NCBI GenBank assembly: GCA_007119395.1
Contig: SKPS01000262.1
Coordinates: 1 to 15,242 of the forward strand
Direction of reading: 5' to 3'
DNA from: Lentimicrobiaceae bacterium
GTDB taxonomy: Bacteria; Bacteroidota; Bacteroidia; Bacteroidales; SKPS01
Length of the DNA: 15,242 nucleotides
This document shows, in pieces, positions 7,996 to 14,330 of this stretch. The position numbers were made by a program, and so were the translations under genes. Within the stretch, counting starts at the first letter, position 1. The number at the start of each line of letters is the position of its first letter. The notes under the pieces are model-generated. The model was not told the origin of the DNA, did no database searches, and saw nothing but the letters and a program-made list of their open reading frames with translations.

Positions 7996-8040
7996 TCAGG
8001 AAGAACGAGAAGTATTAACCATTGAAAAAAATACAGAAAA

Positions 8041-9825
8041 ATGTCAGATAAAATAAAAGTAGTTATAGACGGCCACGACCTTGACGTTGACAAAGGAACA
8101 ACCATCCTTGACGCGGCAAAATCAGTGGGTGTGCGAATTCCCACTTTGTGTCATCATGAAGACCTCTGCGTGGCAGGAAACTGTCGTGTTTGTGTAGTGG
8201 AAGTGGAAGGACGGAAAACGTTGATCGCAGCGTGTGCAGCTCCCGTTGAAGAAGGGATGCAGATTAAAACCACCACTCCGAAAGTGCGTAGGGCACGCAC
8301 CGATATTATGTCGCTGCTGGTTTCGGAACACAATACCCAGTGTACCACCTGTTACCGTAGCACCAACTGTGAGTTGCAAGACCTGGCTGCAGAGTACAAC
8401 GTCGATTCAGAACGGTATCTCAGTGTACTGAAACCGGGCATTGAAGTGGACAAGTCGAGTTTCTCCATTGAGAAAGACGACAGCAAGTGTGTACGTTGTC
8501 AGCGTTGCGTAAGAACCTGCGCTGAGCTCCAGCATGTGAACGCCATCACAGTCTCTCACAAAGGGAAAGACATGAAGATCTCCACCTTTATGGATCTGCC
8601 GATGAATGATGTAGTGTGTGTAAACTGCGGACAATGCGTAACCCACTGTCCGACTGGCGCTTTAACAGAGCGGAGATACTACCACGAGATCTGGGAAGCC
8701 ATCGGTGATCCTGACAAGCATGTGGTGATCAACACCGCACCCTCTGTGCGTGTAGCACTGGGTGAGATGTTGGGATATCCTGCCGGAACCAGGGTGACCG
8801 GACAAATGGTAACCTCACTGAAAAAGATCGGTTTCGACTCTGTTCTTGACACCGACTTCACGGCTGACCTTACCATCATCGAAGAGGGGCATGAGTTCCT
8901 GGAAAGAGTTACCAAAGCACTGAAACATGGCGAAAAGGTAGCCCTGCCCATGATCACCTCCTGCTCACCGGGATGGGTTAAGTTCATCGAACACATGTAC
9001 CCCGATCACCTTGACCACCTCTCAACCTGCAAGTCGCCACAGCAAATGTTTGGTGCGCTCACCAAAACATTCTATGCAGAGAAAATCGGCGTTGATCCTG
9101 AGAAAATTGTAAGTGTTGCGGCCATGCCCTGCGCTGCCAAGAAGTATGAGGCCAACAGACCCGAGATGAACGACAGCGGATATCAGGATGTAGATGCAGG
9201 TCTTACCACCCGTGAAATCGGGCATATGGTAAAACAGGCGGGTCTCGACTTTATCAACCTGCCCAATACACCCTACGACAGCTACATGGGTGAATCGTCA
9301 GGTGCAGCCGTCATCTTCGGTGCCACCGGAGGTGTGATGGAAGCCGCACTGAGAACCGTGTATGAAGTGGTTACCGGAAGAGAAGTGCCATTCAAAAACC
9401 TCAATATTGAACCGGCACGTGGATTACAGGGCATCAAAGAGGCAGCCATCAAACTCGAGAATGTGCTGCCCGCTTTTGACTTCCTCGAAGGAGTAGAAGT
9501 AAAAGTAGCCATCGCGCACGGCCTTAAAAACGCCCGCACCATCATGGAGCAGATCAAAAAAGGAGAATCTCCCTACCACTTCATCGAAATCATGGCCTGC
9601 CCCGGTGGATGTATCGGAGGTGGTGGCCAGCCCATCCCAACAACTGACGAGATCAGGAAAAAGCGGATTGAAGCCATCTACGCCGAAGATGAAGGAATGC
9701 CCATCAGAAAGTCACACGAAGTGCCCGAAATTGCCAAGATCTACGAAGAGTTTCTTGAAAAACCACTCGGTCACAAATCGCATGAATTGCTGCATACCCA
9801 CTATGTGAAACGGAACAGGTACTAA
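8041..9825 (+). CDS. hydA: [FeFe]-hydrogenase catalytic subunit
   Basis: 594-residue H2-forming or H2-oxidising subunit with the modular M3 layout. It has an N-terminal [2Fe-2S] domain (C37, C48, C51, C65), a His-Cys3 [4Fe-4S] motif (H97, C101, C104, C110) and two ferredoxin clusters (C150/153/156/160 and C193/196/199/203). The H-cluster domain follows, and a small-subunit-like tail begins at about residue 535. The H-cluster loops are TSCSPGW (306-312), MPCAAKKYE (362-370) and MACPGGCIGGGGQP (518-531). Loops 2 and 3 are canonical; loop 1 has Ser at the second position of the usual Cys-Cys pair. The layout and the hydC-hydB neighbours point to an NAD(H)-linked multimeric enzyme of the trimeric group. 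It starts 45 bases after hydB without a clear Shine-Dalgarno and is followed by a terminator. The HydEFG maturases are not in the window. Confidence 0.96.
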   Translation: MSDKIKVVIDGHDLDVDKGTTILDAAKSVGVRIPTLCHHEDLCVAGNCRVCVVEVEGRKTLIAACAAPVEEGMQIKTTTPKVRRARTDIMSLLVSEHNTQCTTCYRSTNCELQDLAAEYNVDSERYLSVLKPGIEVDKSSFSIEKDDSKCVRCQRCVRTCAELQHVNAITVSHKGKDMKISTFMDLPMNDVVCVNCGQCVTHCPTGALTERRYYHEIWEAIGDPDKHVVINTAPSVRVALGEMLGYPAGTRVTGQMVTSLKKIGFDSVLDTDFTADLTIIEEGHEFLERVTKALKHGEKVALPMITSCSPGWVKFIEHMYPDHLDHLSTCKSPQQMFGALTKTFYAEKIGVDPEKIVSVAAMPCAAKKYEANRPEMNDSGYQDVDAGLTTREIGHMVKQAGLDFINLPNTPYDSYMGESSGAAVIFGATGGVMEAALRTVYEVVTGREVPFKNLNIEPARGLQGIKEAAIKLENVLPAFDFLEGVEVKVAIAHGLKNARTIMEQIKKGESPYHFIEIMACPGGCIGGGGQPIPTTDEIRKKRIEAIYAEDEGMPIRKSHEVPEIAKIYEEFLEKPLGHKSHELLHTHYVKRNRY

Positions 9826-9849
9826 ACATAACTTCGTTTCTATATTAAC

Positions 9850-9883
9850 CTGAGCCCTGGCACCTTTACGTGCCGGGGCTCAG
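9850..9883 (+). terminator. Hairpin terminator of the hydCBA operon
   Basis: A 14-base-pair stem with one G-T pair: the left arm is CTGAGCCCTGGCAC (9850-9863) and the right arm is 9870-9883, with a six-base loop CTTTAC. It starts 25 bases after the hydA stop. The T tract behind it is short and broken (TTGT), but the stem is very stable. It separates the two hydrogenase-related operons. Confidence 0.75.
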
Positions 9884-9925
9884 TTGTCTGAAAACACCAC
9901 TATTGAGTTGAAAATTCCATTTTGA

Positions 9926-9943
9926 TTGTTAATTTGTTAACAA
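9926..9943. promoter_or_regulatory. Second Rex-type operator, TTGTTAA-N4-TTAACAA
   Basis: Perfect seven-base arms (9926-9932 and 9937-9943) around the spacer TTTG, identical in arms and spacing to the box at 6283-6300. The outer bases A9925 and T9944 extend the pairing to eight. It lies about 65 bases before the expected start from the 9966-9996 promoter, so it does not cover that promoter. It does overlap a weaker -7-like sequence (TTAATTTG, 9929-9936). Rex is the likely binder, by inference from the consensus. Confidence 0.75.
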
Positions 9944-9965
9944 TGTTATTTTTTTCACAATAATC

Positions 9966-9996
9966 TTTGTTGTTTCTTAAAAAACAGATATCTTTG
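9966..9996 (+). promoter_or_regulatory. Bacteroidota promoter of the second operon
   Basis: TTTG (9966-9969), a 19-base spacer and TATCTTTG (9989-9996) match the Bacteroidota consensus TTTG-N19-21-TAnnTTTG exactly. It is the best promoter in the window. Transcription should begin near 10000, leaving a leader of about 50 bases before the first gene. Confidence 0.75.
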
Positions 9997-10051
9997 CACC
10001 GCAAAAACCAGGTGATTTCATCCTGGGTTAGGAAACTGATGAACAACTGAA

Positions 10052-10399
10052 ATGATGCAGATAACAGAATTGGCCAAACTGACAGAAGCACAGGTACGGT
10101 GCGGTAATGGATTGATGCATACCGAAATCCTATATGCCGCAGCCTCTGACTTAATGAGTGATGTGCTCACAATCCATCACGACGGTATGGTACTGTTAAC
10201 CGGACTGGCAAATATGCAAACCATCCGAACTGCTGAAATGTCTGATATACACTGCGTGGTGTTGCTTCGCAACAAAAAAGCAACTCCCGAAATGGTCGAG
10301 CTGGCCGCTGAGCACAACATCATCCTGCTCGAGAGCCCTTTTACCATGTTCAAAGCGTGCGGGGTACTGTTTAACGCTGGTGTGCAATCGGTTTATTAA
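10052..10399 (+). CDS. DRTGG domain protein (first copy)
   Basis: Small protein of 115 residues, consisting essentially of one DRTGG-type domain. It shows the pattern ASDLMSDVLT, then LLTGLANMQTIRTAEMSDIHCVVLLRNKKATPEMVELAAEHNIILLESPFTMFKACG-like segments, as in stand-alone DRTGG proteins near [FeFe]-hydrogenase genes in Clostridia. DRTGG domains also occur next to CBS domains and in phosphotransacetylase-related proteins. Their ligand is not known to me. There is no enzyme motif, signal peptide or membrane segment. Two ATG codons are adjacent (10052 and 10055) and either may be used. It is first in the operon, 23 bases before the RsbW-like gene. A sensory or scaffolding role is an inference from its neighbours. 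Confidence 0.85.
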   Translation: MMQITELAKLTEAQVRCGNGLMHTEILYAAASDLMSDVLTIHHDGMVLLTGLANMQTIRTAEMSDIHCVVLLRNKKATPEMVELAAEHNIILLESPFTMFKACGVLFNAGVQSVY

Positions 10400-10422
10400 T
10401 GGCATCTTTTTAACAGTAGACA

Positions 10423-10851
10423 ATGCAATTACAATACGACATAGAGGGTGGAAATTTTACCAAGGCAGGTTTTGCTTCCAGCGAAATCAAGAAGGTGCTA
10501 AAGCAGCTAAATGTGGATGCTGCCACCATCAAGCGTATTGTGGTTTCTTCATACGAGGCCGAAGTGAACATCGTGGCCCATGCTTACAAGGGGGCAGTGA
10601 CTGTGGTAATTGATCACGAGAAGATTGTGATGCAATACCAGGATGAGGGGCCTGGCATACCAGATATTGAGCAGGCTATGGTGGCCGGCTATTCAACGGC
10701 TTCTCCGGAAGTTCGTGAGATGGGCTTTGGTGCTGGAATGGGCTTACCCAATATTCATAAAAATGCCGACGATCTGTTGATAGAGAGCGAGGTCAACAAA
10801 GGCACTTTGGTTACCATTACCATCTACTTAAAACAGGAGGGAGGTCAATGA
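10423..10851 (+). CDS. RsbW-like GHKL ATPase / anti-sigma factor-type kinase domain
   Basis: 142-residue stand-alone GHKL ATPase domain, closest in layout to RsbW/SpoIIAB serine kinases. The N-box is E46-AEVN50-like (EAEVNIVAHA), the G1 box is D74-EGPGIPD, the G2 box is GFGAGMGLPNI (101-111), and the final strand starts GTLVTI (127-132). There is no phosphoacceptor His domain, so it is not a classical histidine kinase. Such proteins usually phosphorylate a small STAS-domain partner or hold a sigma factor; neither is seen nearby. Its stop codon overlaps the start of the hydrogenase-like gene (ATGA), which suggests translational coupling and functional linkage. An output through phosphorylation of a neighbour such as a DRTGG protein is speculation. 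Confidence 0.85.
   Translation: MQLQYDIEGGNFTKAGFASSEIKKVLKQLNVDAATIKRIVVSSYEAEVNIVAHAYKGAVTVVIDHEKIVMQYQDEGPGIPDIEQAMVAGYSTASPEVREMGFGAGMGLPNIHKNADDLLIESEVNKGTLVTITIYLKQEGGQ
10836..10844 (+). promoter_or_regulatory. Ribosome binding site inside the upstream gene
   Basis: GGAGGGAGG lies within the end of the RsbW-like gene, ahead of two adjacent ATG codons at 10848 and 10851. Spacing favours 10851 slightly; the difference is one residue. Confidence 0.6.
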
Positions 10852-12218
10852 TGCAACATCCTGAATTTCACCACGCCCTTACCTTCAACCGGGAGACCTG
10901 TGTTGGATGTTCTCATTGCATGAAGGTGTGCCCCACAGAGGCAATTCGTGTAATGGAGGGAAAGGCCTCTCTGATGCCAAACCGCTGTGTTGATTGTGGC
11001 GAGTGTTATCGTGTGTGTCCTGTGGATGCCATTGGTGTGGAGCAGGATGATTTTGCGATGATCTATCAGTTCCGCCATCGTGTTGCGCTTGTCCCCGGTG
11101 TGTTGTTGGGGCAACTCTCTGATGAGATCATCACGCGTCAGATTTACAGCGTGCTGATGGAGATGGGGTTTACCCACATCTGTGAAGTGGAGACCGGTGC
11201 TGAAGTGTTGCGGAAGGCGATGCAATCATACATCAACGAGCACCAGGAGAACAAACCACTGATCTCAGCTTTTTGCCCGGCGGTGGTTCGGTTGATTCAA
11301 GTAAAATTCCCGTCGCTGGTACACAACATCATCACCATGAAGCCCCCACTTGATATAGCCGGACTCTACATCAGAGATCGCCTGATCAACGAAGGGGCCA
11401 AACCGGAAGAGATCGGATTGTTCTATTTTACCCCCTGTGCTGCCAAAATTGCCGCAGTGAAGAGTCCGGTCGGAGAGCAGAAATCGGTGGTGGACGGTGT
11501 GATCAACATGGATTTTGCCTACAACAAACTGCTCACCACTGCCAAACAGTCGAAATCGGCCATGTGCCCTGTACCAGAAGACCCACAGCTTAGCCCTGAA
11601 GCGATCCTTTGGAGCCTCACAACCGGAGAATCCAACGTAATGGAAGGGAGGAGCCTGGCCATTGACGGCATTAACAACGTAATGGCCTTTCTGGAGGAGT
11701 TGGAAGACGAGGAGGTCAGCAACATCGACTTCCTGGAGCTGAGAGCCTGTGACGAAAGTTGTGCCGGAGGCATTCTGACCAGTACCAACCGTTTCCTCAC
11801 AGCCGAAAGCATGAGGCGTCGGGCACAACAAGCAGAACAATCCACTGATCACAACATTGAAAAGTTACCAGAGGAACACATCCTCGCAAAATACCACAGC
11901 CTGAAAGACCAGCTCACTGTTGACAAGGTCTCACCTCGCTCAATGCTCAAACTCGACGAAAACATCCAGGGTGCCCTTGAGAAGATGCAACGGGTGAATG
12001 AACTCATGGAGATTCTGCCATATGTTGACTGTGGCATCTGCGGATCACCAACCTGCCAATCGCTGGCTGAAGACATCGTGCGTGAAGAAGCGGAACTGGA
12101 ACGGTGCATCTTCATACAACGCATCCTTGAACAAAAAGGGACTTTTACTGCGGAAGAGTCGGCTGAGGTGATGAAGAAGATCTGGGGAGAAAACAAACTA
12201 AACAAGGAGATAAAATAA
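10848..12218 (+). CDS. [FeFe]-hydrogenase-like putative redox/H2 sensor with altered active-site loops
   Basis: 456-residue iron-sulfur protein. Two ferredoxin-type [4Fe-4S] motifs (C18/21/24/28 and C47/50/53/57) precede a hydrogenase H-cluster-like domain. A C-terminal Fe-S domain of the DCGICGSPTCQSLAED type follows (C395, C398, C403, probably C420). The four positions that hold the H-cluster cubane are kept: C143 in AFCPAV, C197 in TPCAAK, and C301 and C305 in ACDESC. However, the usual proton-shuttle Cys is F142, the loop-2 Met is T195, the loop-2 Glu is Ala, and the loop-3 Met is R299. It also lacks the small-subunit tail. It is therefore unlikely to be an efficient hydrogenase and resembles putative sensory hydrogenase-like proteins of Clostridia and Thermotogae. 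There is no PAS domain. It is flanked by kinase and DRTGG genes and coupled to both by overlapping codons. Confidence 0.88.
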   Translation: MMQHPEFHHALTFNRETCVGCSHCMKVCPTEAIRVMEGKASLMPNRCVDCGECYRVCPVDAIGVEQDDFAMIYQFRHRVALVPGVLLGQLSDEIITRQIYSVLMEMGFTHICEVETGAEVLRKAMQSYINEHQENKPLISAFCPAVVRLIQVKFPSLVHNIITMKPPLDIAGLYIRDRLINEGAKPEEIGLFYFTPCAAKIAAVKSPVGEQKSVVDGVINMDFAYNKLLTTAKQSKSAMCPVPEDPQLSPEAILWSLTTGESNVMEGRSLAIDGINNVMAFLEELEDEEVSNIDFLELRACDESCAGGILTSTNRFLTAESMRRRAQQAEQSTDHNIEKLPEEHILAKYHSLKDQLTVDKVSPRSMLKLDENIQGALEKMQRVNELMEILPYVDCGICGSPTCQSLAEDIVREEAELERCIFIQRILEQKGTFTAEESAEVMKKIWGENKLNKEIK

Positions 12219-12562
12219 TGGATACCATGACAATCAAAGAGATTTGCAACGCGCTGCAGCTAAACGTGCTGGCGGGATCCAAAGGTCTCGACAAACGTGT
12301 AACCGGAGGTTACGTCAGCGACTTACTAAGTGATGTAATGGGCAATGCCCGTGAGGGAGAACTTTGGGTCACTTTGCAAACCCATCGCAATGTGATGGCC
12401 ATTGCTTCCTTAAAAGACCTGGCAGGTGTGATATTGGTCAACGGTCAGCAACCTGATGCCGACATGGCAGAGCAAGCAAACAAAGAGGGTATTGCTGTTT
12501 TGGGAACCGACCAAAGCAACTTTATCATTACAGGAAAATTGTTTCAACTACTCAATTCATAA
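12218..12562 (+). CDS. DRTGG domain protein (second copy)
   Basis: 114-residue protein with one DRTGG-type domain. It has GGYVSDLLSDVMGNAREG, then LWVTLQTHRNVMAIASLKDLAGVILVNG, then a KEGIAVLGTDQSNFIITGKLFQLL-like end. It is divergent from the first copy at 10052: this one keeps the GGY-x-SDLLSDV start of the domain, while the first has AASDLMSDV. Its ATG shares one base with the stop of the sensor-like gene (TAATG), and AAGGAG at 12204-12209 serves as ribosome binding site. No catalytic motif is visible. Two unequal DRTGG proteins in one operon could form a heteromer, which is an inference. Confidence 0.85.
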   Translation: MDTMTIKEICNALQLNVLAGSKGLDKRVTGGYVSDLLSDVMGNAREGELWVTLQTHRNVMAIASLKDLAGVILVNGQQPDADMAEQANKEGIAVLGTDQSNFIITGKLFQLLNS

Positions 12563-12566
12563 CACC

Positions 12567-13307
12567 GTGAAAACATTCAGGGCTGATCTGCACATTCACA
12601 CGCTCCTCTCCCCTTGCGGGAGTCTGGAGATGAGCCCTGTAAACATCATTGAAACAGCAAAGGCCATGCAGCTTGACATCATCGCCATCACGGATCACAA
12701 CAGCACTCTGCATTGTGCACTTACCCAACAGCTGGGTAAGAGAGCCGGTGTGTTTGTGGTGGGTGGTGCGGAAGTCACCTCCAGGGAAGAGGTGCACTGT
12801 CTAGCGCTCTTTGCTTCGGATGAATCTTTGACGGAGTTTCAGCAGTTTCTTGAAGATCACCTGCCGTATGTACCCAATAATCCTGACTATTTCGGTGATC
12901 AGGTGGTGATAGACGAACACGAGGTGATTATTGAGCAGGTACCTACCCTTTTGATCTCCGCTTTAACAGCTTCGCTTGCTGACATTGAGGCCAAGGTGAA
13001 AGAGCTGAACGGGCTCTTTATTCCGGCCCATGTGGATCGCCCCAGTTACAGTCTCATCAGCCAGCTGGGTTTTATTCCTGAATCCCTTCAGGCAGATGCA
13101 TTGGAGATCCACAGAAAAACAGACCCGGCGCAATTCAGAGATCAGTATCAGGTTGATCCCAATCTGGCATTACTTAAAAGCTCCGATGCACACATGCTCA
13201 AAGACATTGGCAGGGGTTACACCCTGTTTGAAATGGAAGAGGCCTCTTTTAGTGAAATAGGGAAAGCCCTGGCAGGTATTGCCGGGAGAAAGGTGGTGGC
13301 GGCATGA
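12567..13307 (+). CDS. PHP domain phosphoesterase
   Basis: 246-residue metal-dependent phosphoesterase of the PHP family. Metal ligands are complete: DLHIHT (H9, H11), TDHN (D43, H44), GGAE (E69), H77 in EVHCLA, PAHVDRPS (H155) and SSDAH (D207, H209). It resembles the YciV/TrpH type, whose members act on nucleotides or RNA ends, but I cannot assign the substrate. The start is GTG at 12567, four bases after the upstream stop; the first residues lead straight into the PHP core. The frame is open back to 12456 inside the DRTGG gene, but that extension is out of place. Its stop overlaps the ATG of the next ATPase gene (ATGA). Being sandwiched between DRTGG and kinase-like genes suggests it makes or removes a signal, by inference. 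Confidence 0.88.
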   Translation: MKTFRADLHIHTLLSPCGSLEMSPVNIIETAKAMQLDIIAITDHNSTLHCALTQQLGKRAGVFVVGGAEVTSREEVHCLALFASDESLTEFQQFLEDHLPYVPNNPDYFGDQVVIDEHEVIIEQVPTLLISALTASLADIEAKVKELNGLFIPAHVDRPSYSLISQLGFIPESLQADALEIHRKTDPAQFRDQYQVDPNLALLKSSDAHMLKDIGRGYTLFEMEEASFSEIGKALAGIAGRKVVAA

Positions 13308-13900
13308 AAAATATGGCATTACATATCATGGACATAGTGCAAAACAGCATACGTGCACAAGCCGGGTTGATTCAGATCACCATTGAAGAGACCGATCCGG
13401 GTCTGGCTTCGGTAAACATCACTGATGACGGGAGTGGCATGACCGAAGAGGTGCTGGCGAAAGTCACCGACCCGTTTTACACCTCCCGTACCACACGACG
13501 TGTGGGGTTGGGAATCCCTTTGTTCAGACAAAGTGCAGAACAGGCGGGCGGAAACTTCTCAGTTAACTCAACTCAAGGATCCGGAACCGTAGTGAATGCA
13601 ACGTTTTATAAACACCACCCGGATATGGTCCCTTGGGGTGATATCCCCGGTGTGATTATTTTGATGGTCGCTGCCAATCCAACCACAGATTTTGTGTATC
13701 TTCACCGCACCCCCAAAGGGGAATATCTATTTGACACCAGAGAGATCAAAGAGCAGCTTGACGGGGTTCCGATCAACGAACACGAGGTGAGAAGATTTCT
13801 CAGAAACATGCTGGCAGAAAACCTGACTGCCATTGGGGCTGCAGGGGTGTTAAGGATGAAAACTATTAAAGATAAAGCCAATAACGAACCTAACAATTAA
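13304..13900 (+). CDS. GHKL (histidine kinase-like) ATPase without phosphoacceptor domain
   Basis: 198-residue protein that begins directly with a GHKL ATPase domain. The N-box is HIMDIVQNS (N14), the G1 box is DDGSGM (41-46), then comes TDPFYTSRTTRRVGLGIPL (55-73) with the lid and G2 region, and GSGT (92-95). The order and the PFYTS segment are those of sensor histidine kinases, yet there is no His-containing dimerisation domain, no sensor domain and no membrane segment. Residues 105-198 form an extra domain I do not recognise; it contains PWGDIPGVIILM and a cluster of charged helices. Similar proteins sit next to HndB/HydB genes in clostridial hydrogenase loci. Its start overlaps the PHP stop. 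It may phosphorylate a separate partner or act as an ATP-dependent switch. Confidence 0.86.
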   Translation: MKNMALHIMDIVQNSIRAQAGLIQITIEETDPGLASVNITDDGSGMTEEVLAKVTDPFYTSRTTRRVGLGIPLFRQSAEQAGGNFSVNSTQGSGTVVNATFYKHHPDMVPWGDIPGVIILMVAANPTTDFVYLHRTPKGEYLFDTREIKEQLDGVPINEHEVRRFLRNMLAENLTAIGAAGVLRMKTIKDKANNEPNN

Positions 13901-13919
13901 CAATTGGAGGATAACAAAC

Positions 13920-14315
13920 ATGTCGAAAATTAAAACACTGGCCGATCTCAGGAACATGCGCGATGAGGTGCGGTCGAAAATCAATCTCAGGGAAAAGAGT
14001 GAAAGCCCTGAGCAGATGGTACAGGTAAGGGTAGCCATGGCAACATGCGGCATTGCTTCAGGCGCAAAAGAGGTAATGGAGTTTATGATGGATGCTATGG
14101 AAAAAAGGGGTATTGAAGCAGTGGTAACCCAAACGGGTTGCATGAGTTATTGCTTTGCTGAACCCACTATTGAGGTAACGGTTCCCGGTAAAGATCCCAT
14201 TGTATTTGGGTATGTAGATGTCAAGAAAGCCGATGAGGTGATTGAAAAATACATCCGCAATGGTGAGTTGGTGGAAGGGATTATTCCGGTAAATTATCAA
14301 TCTATTGACGAATAA
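13920..14315 (+). CDS. hndB: Thioredoxin-like [2Fe-2S] protein, HndB-like
   Basis: 131-residue thioredoxin-like ferredoxin of the type found as HndB in NADP-linked [FeFe] hydrogenases and as stand-alone genes before HydB in Clostridia. A charged N-terminal helix (residues 1-33) precedes ATCGIASGA (C43) and QTGCMSYCFAEP (C74, C78). Only three cysteines are present: the usual C-x4-C first pair is C43-x4-G48. I recall CGIASGA as a family trait, so this need not be a defect. A GGAGG at 13906-13910 supports the ATG at 13920. It is followed after 15 bases by the long NuoF-like gene and probably serves as electron carrier or subunit of that complex. Confidence 0.87.
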   Translation: MSKIKTLADLRNMRDEVRSKINLREKSESPEQMVQVRVAMATCGIASGAKEVMEFMMDAMEKRGIEAVVTQTGCMSYCFAEPTIEVTVPGKDPIVFGYVDVKKADEVIEKYIRNGELVEGIIPVNYQSIDE

Positions 14316-14330
14316 CAGGGAGGATAAGGC

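Noticed and set aside
10008..10026. Short hairpin (CCAGG / CCTGG) in the leader of the second operon, considered as a riboswitch or attenuator
   Set aside because: Only five pairs with a nine-base loop; no known riboswitch core and no terminator follows it.
11265..11852. 195-residue minus-strand ORF opposite the hydrogenase-like gene
   Set aside because: Antisense to a strongly supported Fe-S protein and without any recognisable motif.
12456..12566. Upstream extension of the PHP frame
   Set aside because: It overlaps the DRTGG gene in another frame and lies outside the PHP fold; GTG at 12567 is four bases after the DRTGG stop.
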